DNA from: Pseudomonas beijingensis
GTDB lineage: Bacteria > Pseudomonadota > Gammaproteobacteria > Pseudomonadales > Pseudomonadaceae
Reading direction: 5' to 3'
Assembly (NCBI RefSeq): GCF_030687295.1
Contig: NZ_CP117425.1
Coordinates: 5,646,001 to 5,710,000, forward strand
DNA length: 64,000 nucleotides
The number at the start of each line of letters is the position of its first letter. Position 1 is the first letter of the stretch. Both the position numbers and the translations under genes were made by a program. Positions 9,328-17,430 of the stretch are shown piece after piece. The notes beneath the pieces are model-generated. The model saw nothing but the letters and a program-made list of their open reading frames with translations, was not told the DNA's origin and did no database searches.

Positions 9328-9772
9328 TATGGAGCTGCACACCGTGGCGAGCCTGTTGCGCCGGGGTCATTCGCTGGACCAGTTGTCCACCGGGCTGACG
9401 CTGCTGGCGGCGCTGGTGGGGTTGGGGCAATGGCTGGTGGGGGTTATCGATCCTTGGTTGCTGCTGTTGAGTGCGGCGCTACTGGTACTCGGTGTGCTGG
9501 AAAAGTACTGGGCGTTGCGCGTGGCGTTTGACGCCGATCTGTTCCAGCGCATGGCGGACAGCACCCAATCCCTGGCCGAACGCACCTATACCTTGGATCA
9601 GGCCCTCACCTCGCTGGGCCTGCAACCCGCCGAACGCGCCGGCCGTCTCTGGACCGAACGCCGGCATGGCGCGTTGTTGTTGCTGCGGCGGCAGTCGCGA
9701 TTATTGGCTGTACAAGTGGTCTTGGTGCTGGGCTTCATCCTGGCCAGTCCCTGGCTGGCGTCAGGTCTGTAG
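9317..9772 (+). CDS. Small membrane protein of the ynb operon, unknown function
   Basis: A 151-residue protein with two hydrophobic segments near the N-terminus (about residues 20-58) and one at the C-terminus (about 127-147). A charged, possibly helical stretch lies between them. It overlaps the end of ynbD by 11 bp. Two ATGs compete, at 9311 and 9317; GGGAG at 9305-9309 is correctly spaced (7 nt) only for 9317. I do not recognise a family. It is not part of the four-gene E. coli ynb set, so it may be a Pseudomonas-specific partner of the phosphatase or the acyltransferase. Confidence 0.75.
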   Translation: MITDMELHTVASLLRRGHSLDQLSTGLTLLAALVGLGQWLVGVIDPWLLLLSAALLVLGVLEKYWALRVAFDADLFQRMADSTQSLAERTYTLDQALTSLGLQPAERAGRLWTERRHGALLLLRRQSRLLAVQVVLVLGFILASPWLASGL

Positions 9773-9780
9773 ATAGTTTT

Positions 9781-9812
9781 TTGTGGCGAGGGGATTTATC
9801 CCCTCGCCACAA
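9781..9812. repeat. REP-like hairpin (GTGGCGAGGGGAT family) inside the ynb operon
   Basis: A perfect 14-bp stem (TTGTGGCGAGGGGA) with loop TTTA, directly after the stop codon of the small membrane protein. A partial copy of one arm follows at 9823-9834. It splits the operon with a strong RNA hairpin 56 bp before the acyltransferase start. This could lower downstream expression or stabilise the upstream message. Confidence 0.8.
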
Positions 9813-9867
9813 AGGAAGTGTTCCCTCGCCACAGTCAGGCTTATGTTTCTCAGGACAAGGAATCCTC

Positions 9868-10488
9868 ATGTTCGAACCCGTGGTCGCCAACCTCATCACC
9901 TCCGCCGCCCGCATGGTCACGGGCGCTCGCAGCCTGTGGCTCGGTTGCGCGCCGACGCCGGTGCAAAGGATTTACTTCGCCAACCACAGCAGCCACGGTG
10001 ACTTCGTGTTGCTCTGGGCCTCGCTGCCGCCAGCGCTGCGCAAGCTCACCCGCCCGGTGGCGGGGGCCGATTATTGGCAAACCAGCCCGATGCGTCGCTA
10101 CATCATCAACCGGGTGTTCAACGGCGTGCTGGTGGACCGCGAGCGCAAGGATCCTTCCTACAACCCCTTGCAGCCCATGCTCGAAGCCCTGGAGAACGGC
10201 GACTCGCTGATCATCTTCCCCGAAGGCACGCGCAACCCCGACGAAGGCCTGCTGCCGTTCAAGAGCGGGATCTATCACTTGATGAAGGCTCATCCCGAGG
10301 TCGAGGTGATCCCGGTGTGGATCGCCAACCTAAACCGCGTCATGCCCAAAGGTCGGGTCTTGCCTCTGCCGCTGTTATGCACCACCAGTTTCGGCGCGCC
10401 GTTGTGCATCGAAGAAGGTGAAAGCAAAGAGCAATTTCTCGAACGCAGCCGCGCCGCGCTGCTGGCACTGGCCCCGGAGCACGTCTGA
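9868..10488 (+). CDS. PlsC-like 1-acyl-glycerol-3-phosphate acyltransferase family protein
   Basis: A 206-residue acyltransferase with the two family motifs: NHSSHGD (the catalytic H-x4-D) and FPEGTR, the phosphate-binding block. Family members acylate lysophosphatidic acid or another glycerol-phosphate acceptor at the inner membrane. At 206 residues it is short and has little hydrophobic N-terminal sequence compared with housekeeping PlsC. The stop is separated by one base from the next ATG, encoding a CDP-diacylglycerol synthase. The operon thus encodes consecutive steps from lysophosphatidate to CDP-diacylglycerol to a new head group. The acceptor specificity is inferred. Confidence 0.88.
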   Translation: MFEPVVANLITSAARMVTGARSLWLGCAPTPVQRIYFANHSSHGDFVLLWASLPPALRKLTRPVAGADYWQTSPMRRYIINRVFNGVLVDRERKDPSYNPLQPMLEALENGDSLIIFPEGTRNPDEGLLPFKSGIYHLMKAHPEVEVIPVWIANLNRVMPKGRVLPLPLLCTTSFGAPLCIEEGESKEQFLERSRAALLALAPEHV

Positions 10489-10489
10489 C

Positions 10490-11422
10490 ATGGATCGATA
10501 TACCCTGATGTTGTTTGGCGGGATCGGCGCCATTCTGGTGTTGGCTTCGCTGGTTGGTTTCATTCTCAAGCTGCGCACCAAAGGCGCGCCGAACTCGGTT
10601 ATCGATAACCTCAACGCGCGGATCAATGCCTGGTGGATCATGGTACTGGTGATCGGCGTGGCGTTCTGGCTCGGCAACGCGGCGGTCATCTTGCTGTTCT
10701 ACGCGGTGTCGTTCTATGCCCTGCGGGAATTCCTCACCCTGACCCCGACCCGGCGCAGTGACTATCCGGCGCTGGTGGCGGCGTTCTACCTGGCGCTGCC
10801 GCTGCAATACCTGTTGATCTACTACGACTGGTACGGGCTGTTTTCGATCTTCATCCCGGTGTATGTGTTCCTGCTGCTGCCGATCCTGGCGTCCCTGGGC
10901 GGCGATAGCACGCACTTCCTCGAGCGCGCTTCGAAGGTTCAGTGGGGCTTGATGATCGCGGTGTTCTGCATCTCCTTCGTGCCCGCCCTGCTGACGCTGG
11001 ACATCGCCGGTTTCGAAGGGCGCAACCTGTTGTTGATCGCGTACCTGGTGATCGTGGTGCAGTTGTCGGATGTGTTGCAGTACGTCTGCGGCAAGCTGTT
11101 CGGCAAACACAAGATCGCGCCGAACCTGTCGCCGTCGAAAACCGTGGAGGGCTTTGTCGGCGGCATTTTCCTGGCCTCGCTGATCGGTGGCGCGCTGTGG
11201 TGGATCACGCCGTTCAATCCCTGGCAGTCGTTCCTCATTGCCTTGCTGATCAACCTGCTGGGCTTTGCCGGCGGCATCGTCATGTCGGCGATCAAGCGCG
11301 ACCGCGGCGTGAAGGATTGGGGCCACATGATCGAAGGCCACGGCGGCATGCTCGATCGACTGGACTCGGTCTGCTTTGCCGCGCCGATCTTCTTCCACTT
11401 GGTGCGGTACTGGTGGACCTGA
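10490..11422 (+). CDS. ynbB: Phosphatidate cytidylyltransferase (CdsA paralogue), YnbB-like
   Basis: A 310-residue integral membrane protein with about eight helices. The conserved C-terminal CdsA signature region is present: KTVEGFVGG, then IKRDRGVKDWG, GHGGMLDRLDS. The reaction is phosphatidate + CTP to CDP-diacylglycerol + pyrophosphate. Its position at the end of the ynb-like operon, away from the housekeeping cdsA context (frr-uppS-cdsA-dxr), marks it as the paralogue. In E. coli the paralogue YnbB is dispensable for bulk phospholipid synthesis. The gene ends convergently with yjfC across two REP elements. Confidence 0.9.
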   Translation: MDRYTLMLFGGIGAILVLASLVGFILKLRTKGAPNSVIDNLNARINAWWIMVLVIGVAFWLGNAAVILLFYAVSFYALREFLTLTPTRRSDYPALVAAFYLALPLQYLLIYYDWYGLFSIFIPVYVFLLLPILASLGGDSTHFLERASKVQWGLMIAVFCISFVPALLTLDIAGFEGRNLLLIAYLVIVVQLSDVLQYVCGKLFGKHKIAPNLSPSKTVEGFVGGIFLASLIGGALWWITPFNPWQSFLIALLINLLGFAGGIVMSAIKRDRGVKDWGHMIEGHGGMLDRLDSVCFAAPIFFHLVRYWWT

Positions 11423-11448
11423 GGGAAGTCTGCGGCAAACACCCGAAC

Positions 11449-11540
11449 CTGTGGGAGCGAGCTTGCTCGCGATAGCGCCAGGTCAGTCGACATCGATGTT
11501 GGCTGATCCACCGCCATCGCGAGCAAGCTCGCTCCCACAG
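11449..11540. repeat. REPIN (GTGGGAGC family)
   Basis: An inverted doublet: CTGTGGGAGC at one end and GCTCCCACAG at the other, each followed inward by the TTGCTCGCGAT tail. It lies between the convergent ends of ynbB and the yjfC-like gene. Confidence 0.9.
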
Positions 11541-11575
11541 GGGGGTTCAGTATTTGGCCCATTGGCACACAGCTT

Positions 11576-11607
11576 CTGTGGCGAGGGGATTTATCCCCTC
11601 GCCACAG
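11576..11607. repeat. REP-like hairpin (GTGGCGAGGGGAT family)
   Basis: Near-perfect palindrome CTGTGGCGAGGGGA...TCCCCTCGCCACAG with a 4-base loop, followed by a decayed partial copy (AATCCCCTGCCACAGG, about 11610-11625). It is the second repeat in the same convergent gap and may form a bidirectional 3'-end hairpin. Confidence 0.8.
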
Positions 11608-11642
11608 ATAAATCCCCTGCCACAGGAGCGGCCTGCAATCGA

Positions 11643-12800
11643 TCAGTCGAGGATCAGATGCGGCAAGAACCGGCTCGAATCCTTGGTGATCAAGCTGTTG
11701 TCTTCCCGCACGCCAATGCCCGCCGCCTGATCGCCAATGACCCAGGAGCCGATCAGGGTGTAGCTGTCGTCAAACTTCGGCAGCGGGGCGAATTCCTGGA
11801 GGATGAACGGTGCGTCGGTGTAGGGGCCGTCTTCTTTTACAATCAAGCCATCAGCGGTCTGCAGCTCGATGTTGGCGCCTTCCCGGGAAAAGAACGGCTT
11901 GCGCACCCAGCCCTTGGGCACGGCTTTGCTCGTGTCGGTATCCAAGTGGGCCGCGAGCAGGTTCGGGTGGCCTTTGTTGAATTCCCACAGCAGCGGCAGG
12001 ATGCCTTTGTTGGAGATGATCGACTTCCAGGCTGGCTCGAAAAACTGCGTATCGCACTCGGCAATCGCGGCGCCGAAGGGCTCATGGAAGATGAACTCCC
12101 AGGCGTGCAGCTTGAACAGGTGCGGAATCCAGCGCTCCTCCAGATCCACGAAACGCCCGTCACTGTTGAGGCCGATGTCTTCGATATCGATGTGCCGCGA
12201 TTGGATGCCGACTTTTTCCGCGATCAGGCGCAAGTAGTCCGTGGTGCCCTTGTCCTCCACCGAGCCTTTCATCGAGGCGAAATAGAACGGCTCCTTGAGC
12301 TGCAACTGGGCAAAGGCCTGGTGCAGCTTGGTGTCGATGCTGTTGAACTGGTCGGCATGGGCCGGCAGCACGCCGCGCTCGATGCATTGCTCCAGCCAAC
12401 CCCACTGGAACGCCGCCGCCTCGTAGAGGCTGGTCGGCGTGTCGTAGTTGAGTTCCAACAGCTTGGCCGGGCCCGTGCCGTTGTAGGAGAAATCCATGCG
12501 CCCATACAGGTGCGGGTGGCCTTCCAGCCATGAAGTGCGCACCAGGTCGAAGAACGGTGCGGGAATGCTCAGGCGTTCCAGCAATTCTTCACTCTGGACC
12601 ACGCGAGCCACGAGGTCCATGCACATCTCGTGGATCTCGGTGGTCGGGTCTTCCAGGTCGTCCTCGATCTGCTTGAGGGTGAACTGGTAGTACGCGCTTT
12701 CGTCCCAATAGGGTTCGTCGTCGATGGTGTGGAACAGAAAGCCGAGCTGTTCGGCGGTCTGTTTCCAGTCAGGACGTTCTGCGCAATGGATCTTCTTCAT
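11643..12800 (-). CDS. yjfC: Glutathionylspermidine synthase-like ATP-grasp protein, YjfC/YgiC family
   Basis: A 385-residue protein of the glutathionylspermidine synthase preATP-grasp/ATP-grasp family, matching the usual length of E. coli YjfC and YgiC. Typical stretches are YGRMDFSYNG, LLELNYDTPTSLYEAA and, near the C-terminus, GSWVIGDQAAGIGVRED. Characterised relatives ligate glutathione to spermidine, but YgiC/YjfC lack the amidase domain and their substrates are not established. It is the last gene of the PspA-type operon, 12 bp after the DUF1190 lipoprotein gene. That context points to amide-bond modification of a polyamine, peptide or envelope component during membrane stress. Confidence 0.9.
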   Translation of the reverse strand: MKKIHCAERPDWKQTAEQLGFLFHTIDDEPYWDESAYYQFTLKQIEDDLEDPTTEIHEMCMDLVARVVQSEELLERLSIPAPFFDLVRTSWLEGHPHLYGRMDFSYNGTGPAKLLELNYDTPTSLYEAAAFQWGWLEQCIERGVLPAHADQFNSIDTKLHQAFAQLQLKEPFYFASMKGSVEDKGTTDYLRLIAEKVGIQSRHIDIEDIGLNSDGRFVDLEERWIPHLFKLHAWEFIFHEPFGAAIAECDTQFFEPAWKSIISNKGILPLLWEFNKGHPNLLAAHLDTDTSKAVPKGWVRKPFFSREGANIELQTADGLIVKEDGPYTDAPFILQEFAPLPKFDDSYTLIGSWVIGDQAAGIGVREDNSLITKDSSRFLPHLILD

Positions 12801-12812
12801 GGCGCTGGTTCC

Positions 12813-13514
12813 TCAACCGCCGGAGCTGCTCGAACCGCCCCAACCGCTGCGGGCACTGGACTTGCTGCCGAAACCACCGCGAGACGTGGACGAAGCGACG
12901 GCCATCGCCTTGCTGCTCTTGATGGTGTCGGTGTAGCTGCCGTAGCGCGCCTGATTGGATCTGGTAAAGGTCGAGCCGCTGGAAACCCGCTGGCTGAGCG
13001 TCGAGGACCCGAAGCTGCCGCGATCATCGCGGTAACGGTAGACCGGCTCGGAGTAATAGCTGTTGCGGTTGCTGCTCAACATGTTGCCGATCAGCATGCC
13101 AGTCAGCAGGTTGCCGAAGCCTGAGCCACCGACGTTCGCTTCCGAAGGCGGCAGCTGGGCCCGGGCGGCGTCGACCTGGGATTGCGTGACTTCGCCATCG
13201 GCGCTCAGCTCGAAGCCACCCAGCTTGGGGATGAACTGGCCAGCCGAGTCCTGCTGGCACCAATCGGGCACGAAGTCGGCATCGCAATCGGCCTGGCTGG
13301 CGTACGTCGGCGCGATGCGACGATGCTCGCTCATGGCGCTCATGTAGGCGTCGGCGCAAATGTCCACCGGCAGCTTTTCATCGACACATTGCTGGACGGA
13401 CTGGAAGTTGTACTTCTTCTGCAACTTATAGGTTTTTTCCGTTGGCCCGCAGCCGGATATCGCCAGGGCGACCGACGCGGCCAGCGAAAGCTGGACGTAC
13501 TTGCTTCGTTTCAT
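12813..13514 (-). CDS. DUF1190 (YgiB/YjfM) family lipoprotein
   Basis: A 233-residue secreted lipoprotein: a positively charged start, a hydrophobic stretch and the lipobox ISGC (cysteine about residue 22). The central part has several cysteines (QQCVDEK, DICADAY, ADCDADF, DWCQQD). The C-terminal third is low-complexity and very rich in Ser and Gly (SSRGGFGSKSS region). The DUF1190 family is found beside YgiC/YjfC enzymes in enterobacteria, and here too the enzyme gene follows by 12 bp. Function is unknown; it could be the substrate or membrane partner of the ATP-grasp enzyme. Confidence 0.87.
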   Translation of the reverse strand: MKRSKYVQLSLAASVALAISGCGPTEKTYKLQKKYNFQSVQQCVDEKLPVDICADAYMSAMSEHRRIAPTYASQADCDADFVPDWCQQDSAGQFIPKLGGFELSADGEVTQSQVDAARAQLPPSEANVGGSGFGNLLTGMLIGNMLSSNRNSYYSEPVYRYRDDRGSFGSSTLSQRVSSGSTFTRSNQARYGSYTDTIKSSKAMAVASSTSRGGFGSKSSARSGWGGSSSSGG

Positions 13515-13533
13515 CGGGATCTCCGTGGCGCAA

Positions 13534-13962
13534 TCAGTTCGTGGAAGGCGTCATGCACGCGGCGTTCAACATGCCGACGCTGATGGCCACGGCAGCGATG
13601 TAGATACCCGCGGCAATTTCACCATTCTTAATGCGTGCGGAAGCGCCCTTGAGCACCAGGCTGGTCACCAGGAACGCCAGCAACTGAACGACAGCGGCGA
13701 TCACCGCCCAGACGACGAAGTCCAGCATGCTGATCGAGTAGGCAATCACGTTGCTGGCCGGAATGGCGAAACCGATGACAGCGCCGCCCAGGGCGATGGC
13801 CGCGGCCACGTTGCCCGAGCGAATCAGCTCGAACTCCTTGTGCGGCGTGACGCGGGTGTAGATGAACTGGAACAGCGCGAACAGCACGGCGGCGCCGAGG
13901 ATGTACATGACAAAGCCAAGCACGGCGGCTTTGTTCAGGGAAATGGAGAGCGCTTCAAGCAT
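13534..13962 (-). CDS. yjfL: DUF350 family membrane protein, YjfL-like
   Basis: A 142-residue inner-membrane protein with four predicted helices. The GNVAAAIALGGAVIGFAIP block is characteristic of DUF350/YjfL. It is encoded 15 bp after the yjfK-like gene and 19 bp before the DUF1190 lipoprotein gene, so the genes are co-transcribed. The family has no known biochemical role but is repeatedly found next to PspA-family and ATP-grasp genes. Confidence 0.88.
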   Translation of the reverse strand: MLEALSISLNKAAVLGFVMYILGAAVLFALFQFIYTRVTPHKEFELIRSGNVAAAIALGGAVIGFAIPASNVIAYSISMLDFVVWAVIAAVVQLLAFLVTSLVLKGASARIKNGEIAAGIYIAAVAISVGMLNAACMTPSTN

Positions 13963-13977
13963 GGACTTCTTCCTTAT

Positions 13978-14640
13978 TCAAAGAGTGTTCAGGTCAGTGG
14001 TGTACAGCGAAATACCCAGCGAAGTGCTCAGGCTGACGGTGCCTTCGGCGTCTTCTTCGACGGAGAACAGCAAAAACTCCCGGCGGTCCGTCAGGCCGGT
14101 GTCGCGGGCGTACAGCATCGAACGGTGCTCGACACTGTAGGCCTCATCCGGATTACTCACGCGCTCGCTCAACGTCACCAGTTCCGTCTGGCCCGCCTCG
14201 GTGCCCCATTCGCGGGTGTACTCGACGCCGTCATGGGTGTAGGTCGGCAGGCCGATCAGGCTTTCGGGACCGGCCAGGCGACGCAATTCCGCTTCACTGT
14301 TGATCGTGACGTAGCTGAGGTAGTTGAACAGGATCACCGACTCGACCTGCCCGGCGATGTCGCCGCTGGTGTGCACTTGCAGCCAGTAGTCTTCGTCGTT
14401 CATGTAGCAGCGCGACAGCCAGTTCGACTGCCCAAGGTCAACGATGCCCAGGCTCCAGATCTGTTGGGAGCCCGGGATGACCACGTTGCTATTGCCGTCG
14501 AGCAACAACTTGAGCGTGGCATCGAACATGACCTGCTTGCCGGAGGCCAAGCCCAGCGGCCCGGTGACGGGCGCGCCGTGGCTGGCTGTCGGGTTCGCGT
14601 TCGGGGCCTCAAGCCCCATCAACTGTTTAAACCACCCCAT
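13978..14640 (-). CDS. yjfK: DUF2491 family protein, YjfK-like
   Basis: A 220-residue, probably cytosolic protein with no signal peptide or membrane segment (MGWFKQLMG start; SIGIVDLGQ-like and YMNDEDYWLQVH stretches). The ATG at 14640 gives the family length; the reading frame upstream overlaps the channel gene. It overlaps the end of the K+ channel gene by 14 bp, indicating translational coupling. DUF2491 proteins accompany PspA homologues (YjfJ) in enterobacteria; activity unknown. Confidence 0.86.
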   Translation of the reverse strand: MGWFKQLMGLEAPNANPTASHGAPVTGPLGLASGKQVMFDATLKLLLDGNSNVVIPGSQQIWSLGIVDLGQSNWLSRCYMNDEDYWLQVHTSGDIAGQVESVILFNYLSYVTINSEAELRRLAGPESLIGLPTYTHDGVEYTREWGTEAGQTELVTLSERVSNPDEAYSVEHRSMLYARDTGLTDRREFLLFSVEEDAEGTVSLSTSLGISLYTTDLNTL

Positions 14641-15661
14641 GGGAAATTTCCTTGAGACGCGTGGAGGCGATGTAGAAGAGTTCTCCGCCCACAACGCGCG
14701 TGGTGCCAGGCGGGTTGATCGCTGGGTGTCGGGCGCCCTGGGCGCGGTAGCCGATCAGCGTAGCGTTGTGCTGCTCTTTCATCCGGGTGTAGAGCTCGCC
14801 GAACGTCGCTTCAAACGCCTCGGGCAGTTTCATCAGGTACTGCGTGGCGCCTTCGCCGACGCAGAGCAACTCATTGATGACCACCGACGACCCTGGATCC
14901 TGGGAGGCCCGCACCAACATTTCGATGGCCATGCTGGAGGTGCATTCCAGGCTCGGCGCATAGGCGCTGGCAAGGGCGGCGATTTCGCTGTCATTGAAGT
15001 GGGCGACCACGTGCCCGGCAGGCCCCAGTTGATTGACCGCCAGCACGGTGGCCAGGGTCAGGTCGTCGGAATGGGTGCGCACCAGCACGCGTTCGGCCCC
15101 CGGTACGCCGGCACGCTGCAACAGCGCGACGGAGGACAGGCTGTCGCCTTTGATGAACGAGGCCTTGCCGGGCATGGGGTTTTCTTCAAGATCGCAATCG
15201 CAGATGACGATCAGGTTGTCATTGGAGGTTTCGTCCTGCAGGAGCAGTTCGATGACCCGCTCGCTGGAGGCGCCCTCCCAACCGATGAGCACCGTATGGC
15301 CGACCTGGCCGGTGAAATCGCCTTTGCCCTTCATGCCTTTTCTCCATACATCGATGACGCTGCTGGTGGTTTTGCCGATGACCGTCGTCAACAGGGCAAT
15401 GCCCCCGAGCATGATCCAGGTCGCCACAAAAATTCGCCCGGCGGATGTCTGTGGCAACAGATCGCCATAGCCGACGGTGAGCGTGGTGGTGAGATAGAAG
15501 TAGATAAACGTGGCGGCGGCAATGAGGTGTTGCTCGCCCAGCAGCACCAGGCCGATCCAGGCTATGGCCAGGTGCACGCCCAACGCAATGGCCAGGCCCG
15601 CCCAGCCGAACCGATGGAAGAAGGACGATGCGTACGTGCGCAACAAAAGGAAAATCGACAT
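14627..15661 (-). CDS. Kch-type potassium channel protein with RCK-like regulatory domain
   Basis: A 344-residue membrane protein. Two transmembrane helices flank a pore loop with the K+ selectivity filter TVGYGD (residues 62-67), followed by a Rossmann-type TrkA/RCK-like cytoplasmic domain (VLIGWEGASSERVIELL). AGGGA lies about 6 bases before the ATG at 15661. It is encoded between the pspA-like gene and yjfK, separated from the former by a 335-bp gap holding a REPIN. A channel in this operon suggests ion or voltage control linked to membrane damage. The gating ligand is unknown. Confidence 0.88.
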   Translation of the reverse strand: MSIFLLLRTYASSFFHRFGWAGLAIALGVHLAIAWIGLVLLGEQHLIAAATFIYFYLTTTLTVGYGDLLPQTSAGRIFVATWIMLGGIALLTTVIGKTTSSVIDVWRKGMKGKGDFTGQVGHTVLIGWEGASSERVIELLLQDETSNDNLIVICDCDLEENPMPGKASFIKGDSLSSVALLQRAGVPGAERVLVRTHSDDLTLATVLAVNQLGPAGHVVAHFNDSEIAALASAYAPSLECTSSMAIEMLVRASQDPGSSVVINELLCVGEGATQYLMKLPEAFEATFGELYTRMKEQHNATLIGYRAQGARHPAINPPGTTRVVGGELFYIASTRLKEISHGVV

Positions 15662-15822
15662 TTCGTCCCTGACTCCGTGGGGCTTGGTTCCTGGCGGGAT
15701 CATCACTCTGGCGCCAGAGGGCTCGAGCGTAGTGGCCGGACAGCATTAAACCTGTTGCGGCGCTTGGATAGAATACCTTGGAGACAATAAATCCGATGAG
15801 CAGGCCGGCCAGGCACAGTCCT

Positions 15823-15954
15823 TGTGGCGAGGGGATTTATCCCCGCTGGGTTGCGAAGCAGCCCCAAAGCAGCGAACGCTACCTAACTGACACACCGAGG
15901 TGTCAGATTTTAGGGTTGCTTCGCAACCCAGCGGGGATAAATCCCCTCGCCACA
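15823..15954. repeat. REPIN (GTGGCGAGGGGAT family), 132 bp
   Basis: Long inverted repeat: TGTGGCGAGGGGATTTATCC at one end and its complement at the other, with a second nested pair (GCTGGGTTGCGAAGC / GCTTCGCAACCCAGC). It fills most of the 335-bp gap between the pspA-like and channel genes, inside an otherwise tight operon. I see no gene in the gap. Confidence 0.88.
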
Positions 15955-15996
15955 GGTTTTGTGCTTGGCCTGCCTTGATTGATCAGGCCGAACCGA

Positions 15997-16695
15997 TCAC
16001 TCAGCCGATTTTTTCTTCAAGCGCTCCAGAATCGCATTGGCGCTGCCTTCGTTCGGCGTGATGCCGGCGTCGCGCAGCTTGCGTTCCAGGTCGGAGCCGG
16101 TCGAAGCCTCGGCCAGTTCGTCCTGGGCTTGCAGTTCAGCAGCACGTTGCTGTTGCTTGGCTTGCAGGCGGTTGAGCGTACCGACGGCGGTTTCCAGCTT
16201 GCCATTGGCGCCGCCGCTGGCGATCGAGGCACTGACCTGGGCCTTCTGCACGCTTTCGCGGGCCTTGGCCATGTCCACTTGCTGGCGCAGGCTCTTGATG
16301 CGGCTTTCAGCCTTGGTGATGTCCTTGCGCATGTTGTCCGCGTAGCCGCCGAATTCGGTCGCGTGCTTTTGCTCGGCGTCCAGTTCGGTGGTCAGGGTCG
16401 AAATGGCTTCGGCCACTTCCAGTGCCAGGTCTTCGCGGTTGGCCTGGATCGCGGCCAGGGCCTTGGCTTCCAGGTCCTTGATCTTGGCGTTGTATTCGCC
16501 AACACGATCGGTCGCCAGCTTGTGCTTGGCCATGATGGTGACCAGCTCACGCTTGGCATTGGCCAGCGCGCTGTCGGCATCGCGGATTTCCTGATCGAGG
16601 ATGCGCAGGGCCTGTTGGTCGACGATCGATTCGCCGACTTCGCTGGCACCGCCACGCAGTGCGGTGAACAACTTGCTCCAGATGGACTGAGTCAT
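15997..16695 (-). CDS. yjfJ: PspA/IM30 family protein, YjfJ-like
   Basis: A 232-residue, almost entirely helical coiled-coil protein (W-S-K-L-F-TALRG start, LAxAKRELVTIMAKHKL heptads). It fits the PspA/Vipp1 (ESCRT-III-like) family, which binds and stabilises stressed inner membranes. It is encoded 22 bp after the yjfI-like gene and is the core of the yjfIJKL-type operon, distinct from the pspABC system. No PspF gene or obvious sigma-54 promoter is visible nearby. Confidence 0.9.
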   Translation of the reverse strand: MTQSIWSKLFTALRGGASEVGESIVDQQALRILDQEIRDADSALANAKRELVTIMAKHKLATDRVGEYNAKIKDLEAKALAAIQANREDLALEVAEAISTLTTELDAEQKHATEFGGYADNMRKDITKAESRIKSLRQQVDMAKARESVQKAQVSASIASGGANGKLETAVGTLNRLQAKQQQRAAELQAQDELAEASTGSDLERKLRDAGITPNEGSANAILERLKKKSAE

Positions 16696-16717
16696 TGGAT
16701 GGTTCCTATTCGGCGAA

Positions 16718-17407
16718 TTAGATGAAGAAGCGTTCGAACGCTTCGCTGGCGCGCTGGACGTTGTCGACGAGGGTTTTGACCTCGGTGACGACGTTGGTCA
16801 GGCTGGAGTCGGAGCTCAACGCGCCGAACATGTTGTAGACGACCTGTCCGTTGGGCATGGTCTCGATGCCGATGGACGACAGCGGGAACATTTCACGGCT
16901 GCGCAACACGGCGTCGTTGAATGCCGCCACGTCGCTGATCGACTCGACATCCACCAGGACGGTGTCGACGATGATCTGGTCGCCGACCACAGCGATGTAG
17001 ATCGGCAAGCCACCGAAGTCATTCATTTCCAGCTTGATGCTGGATTCGGAGCCTTGGACGAGGGAGAGGGTGATGTCGTTCGCGACCACTTCGTCCAGGG
17101 CCTGAAGGGCGCTGTAGAGGCGATCGATGTTCCAGTTATTACCTGCGCTCATGTAATCCTCCGACATGAATGAGCCAGCCAGAATCGGTTGGCGTAGCTG
17201 TTTCTCCATTTGCTTGAGCAGGCTTCTGTTTTCGGGAAGCACCCAAGTCTCGTGTTTCACATACCCGGCGGCACTCAGGCCCGCGCGCATCTGCTTCATG
17301 TAGAAGCTCGATGGTTTTTTCGCGGCGGGTTTGGCGCGCGCTCCCGTGCGGCTCGCTGAATCGGTCACAGACCCGTCAGACGGATCTGATGGAGCGCTGG
17401 TTGGCAT
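16718..17407 (-). CDS. yjfI: DUF2170 family protein, YjfI-like
   Basis: A 229-residue cytosolic protein. The first 35 residues are low-complexity (Ser/Ala/Lys/Arg-rich) and probably disordered; a compact acidic alpha/beta domain follows (GLPIYIAVVGDQIIVDTVL). The same family is the first gene of the E. coli yjfIJKLMC operon, and it is first here as well, 22 bp before the pspA-like gene. Its start codon lies 23 bp from the nearest of two identical 12-bp palindromes. Function unknown; a regulator or adaptor of the PspA homologue is plausible. Confidence 0.85.
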   Translation of the reverse strand: MPTSAPSDPSDGSVTDSASRTGARAKPAAKKPSSFYMKQMRAGLSAAGYVKHETWVLPENRSLLKQMEKQLRQPILAGSFMSEDYMSAGNNWNIDRLYSALQALDEVVANDITLSLVQGSESSIKLEMNDFGGLPIYIAVVGDQIIVDTVLVDVESISDVAAFNDAVLRSREMFPLSSIGIETMPNGQVVYNMFGALSSDSSLTNVVTEVKTLVDNVQRASEAFERFFI

Positions 17408-17430
17408 GGTACTGACCCCACTGTGAAAAA

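Noticed and set aside
15823..15954. CRISPR or insertion-sequence ends
   Set aside because: Arms are inverted, not direct, with no regular spacers, no transposase and no target duplication; same-type copies recur as REPINs.
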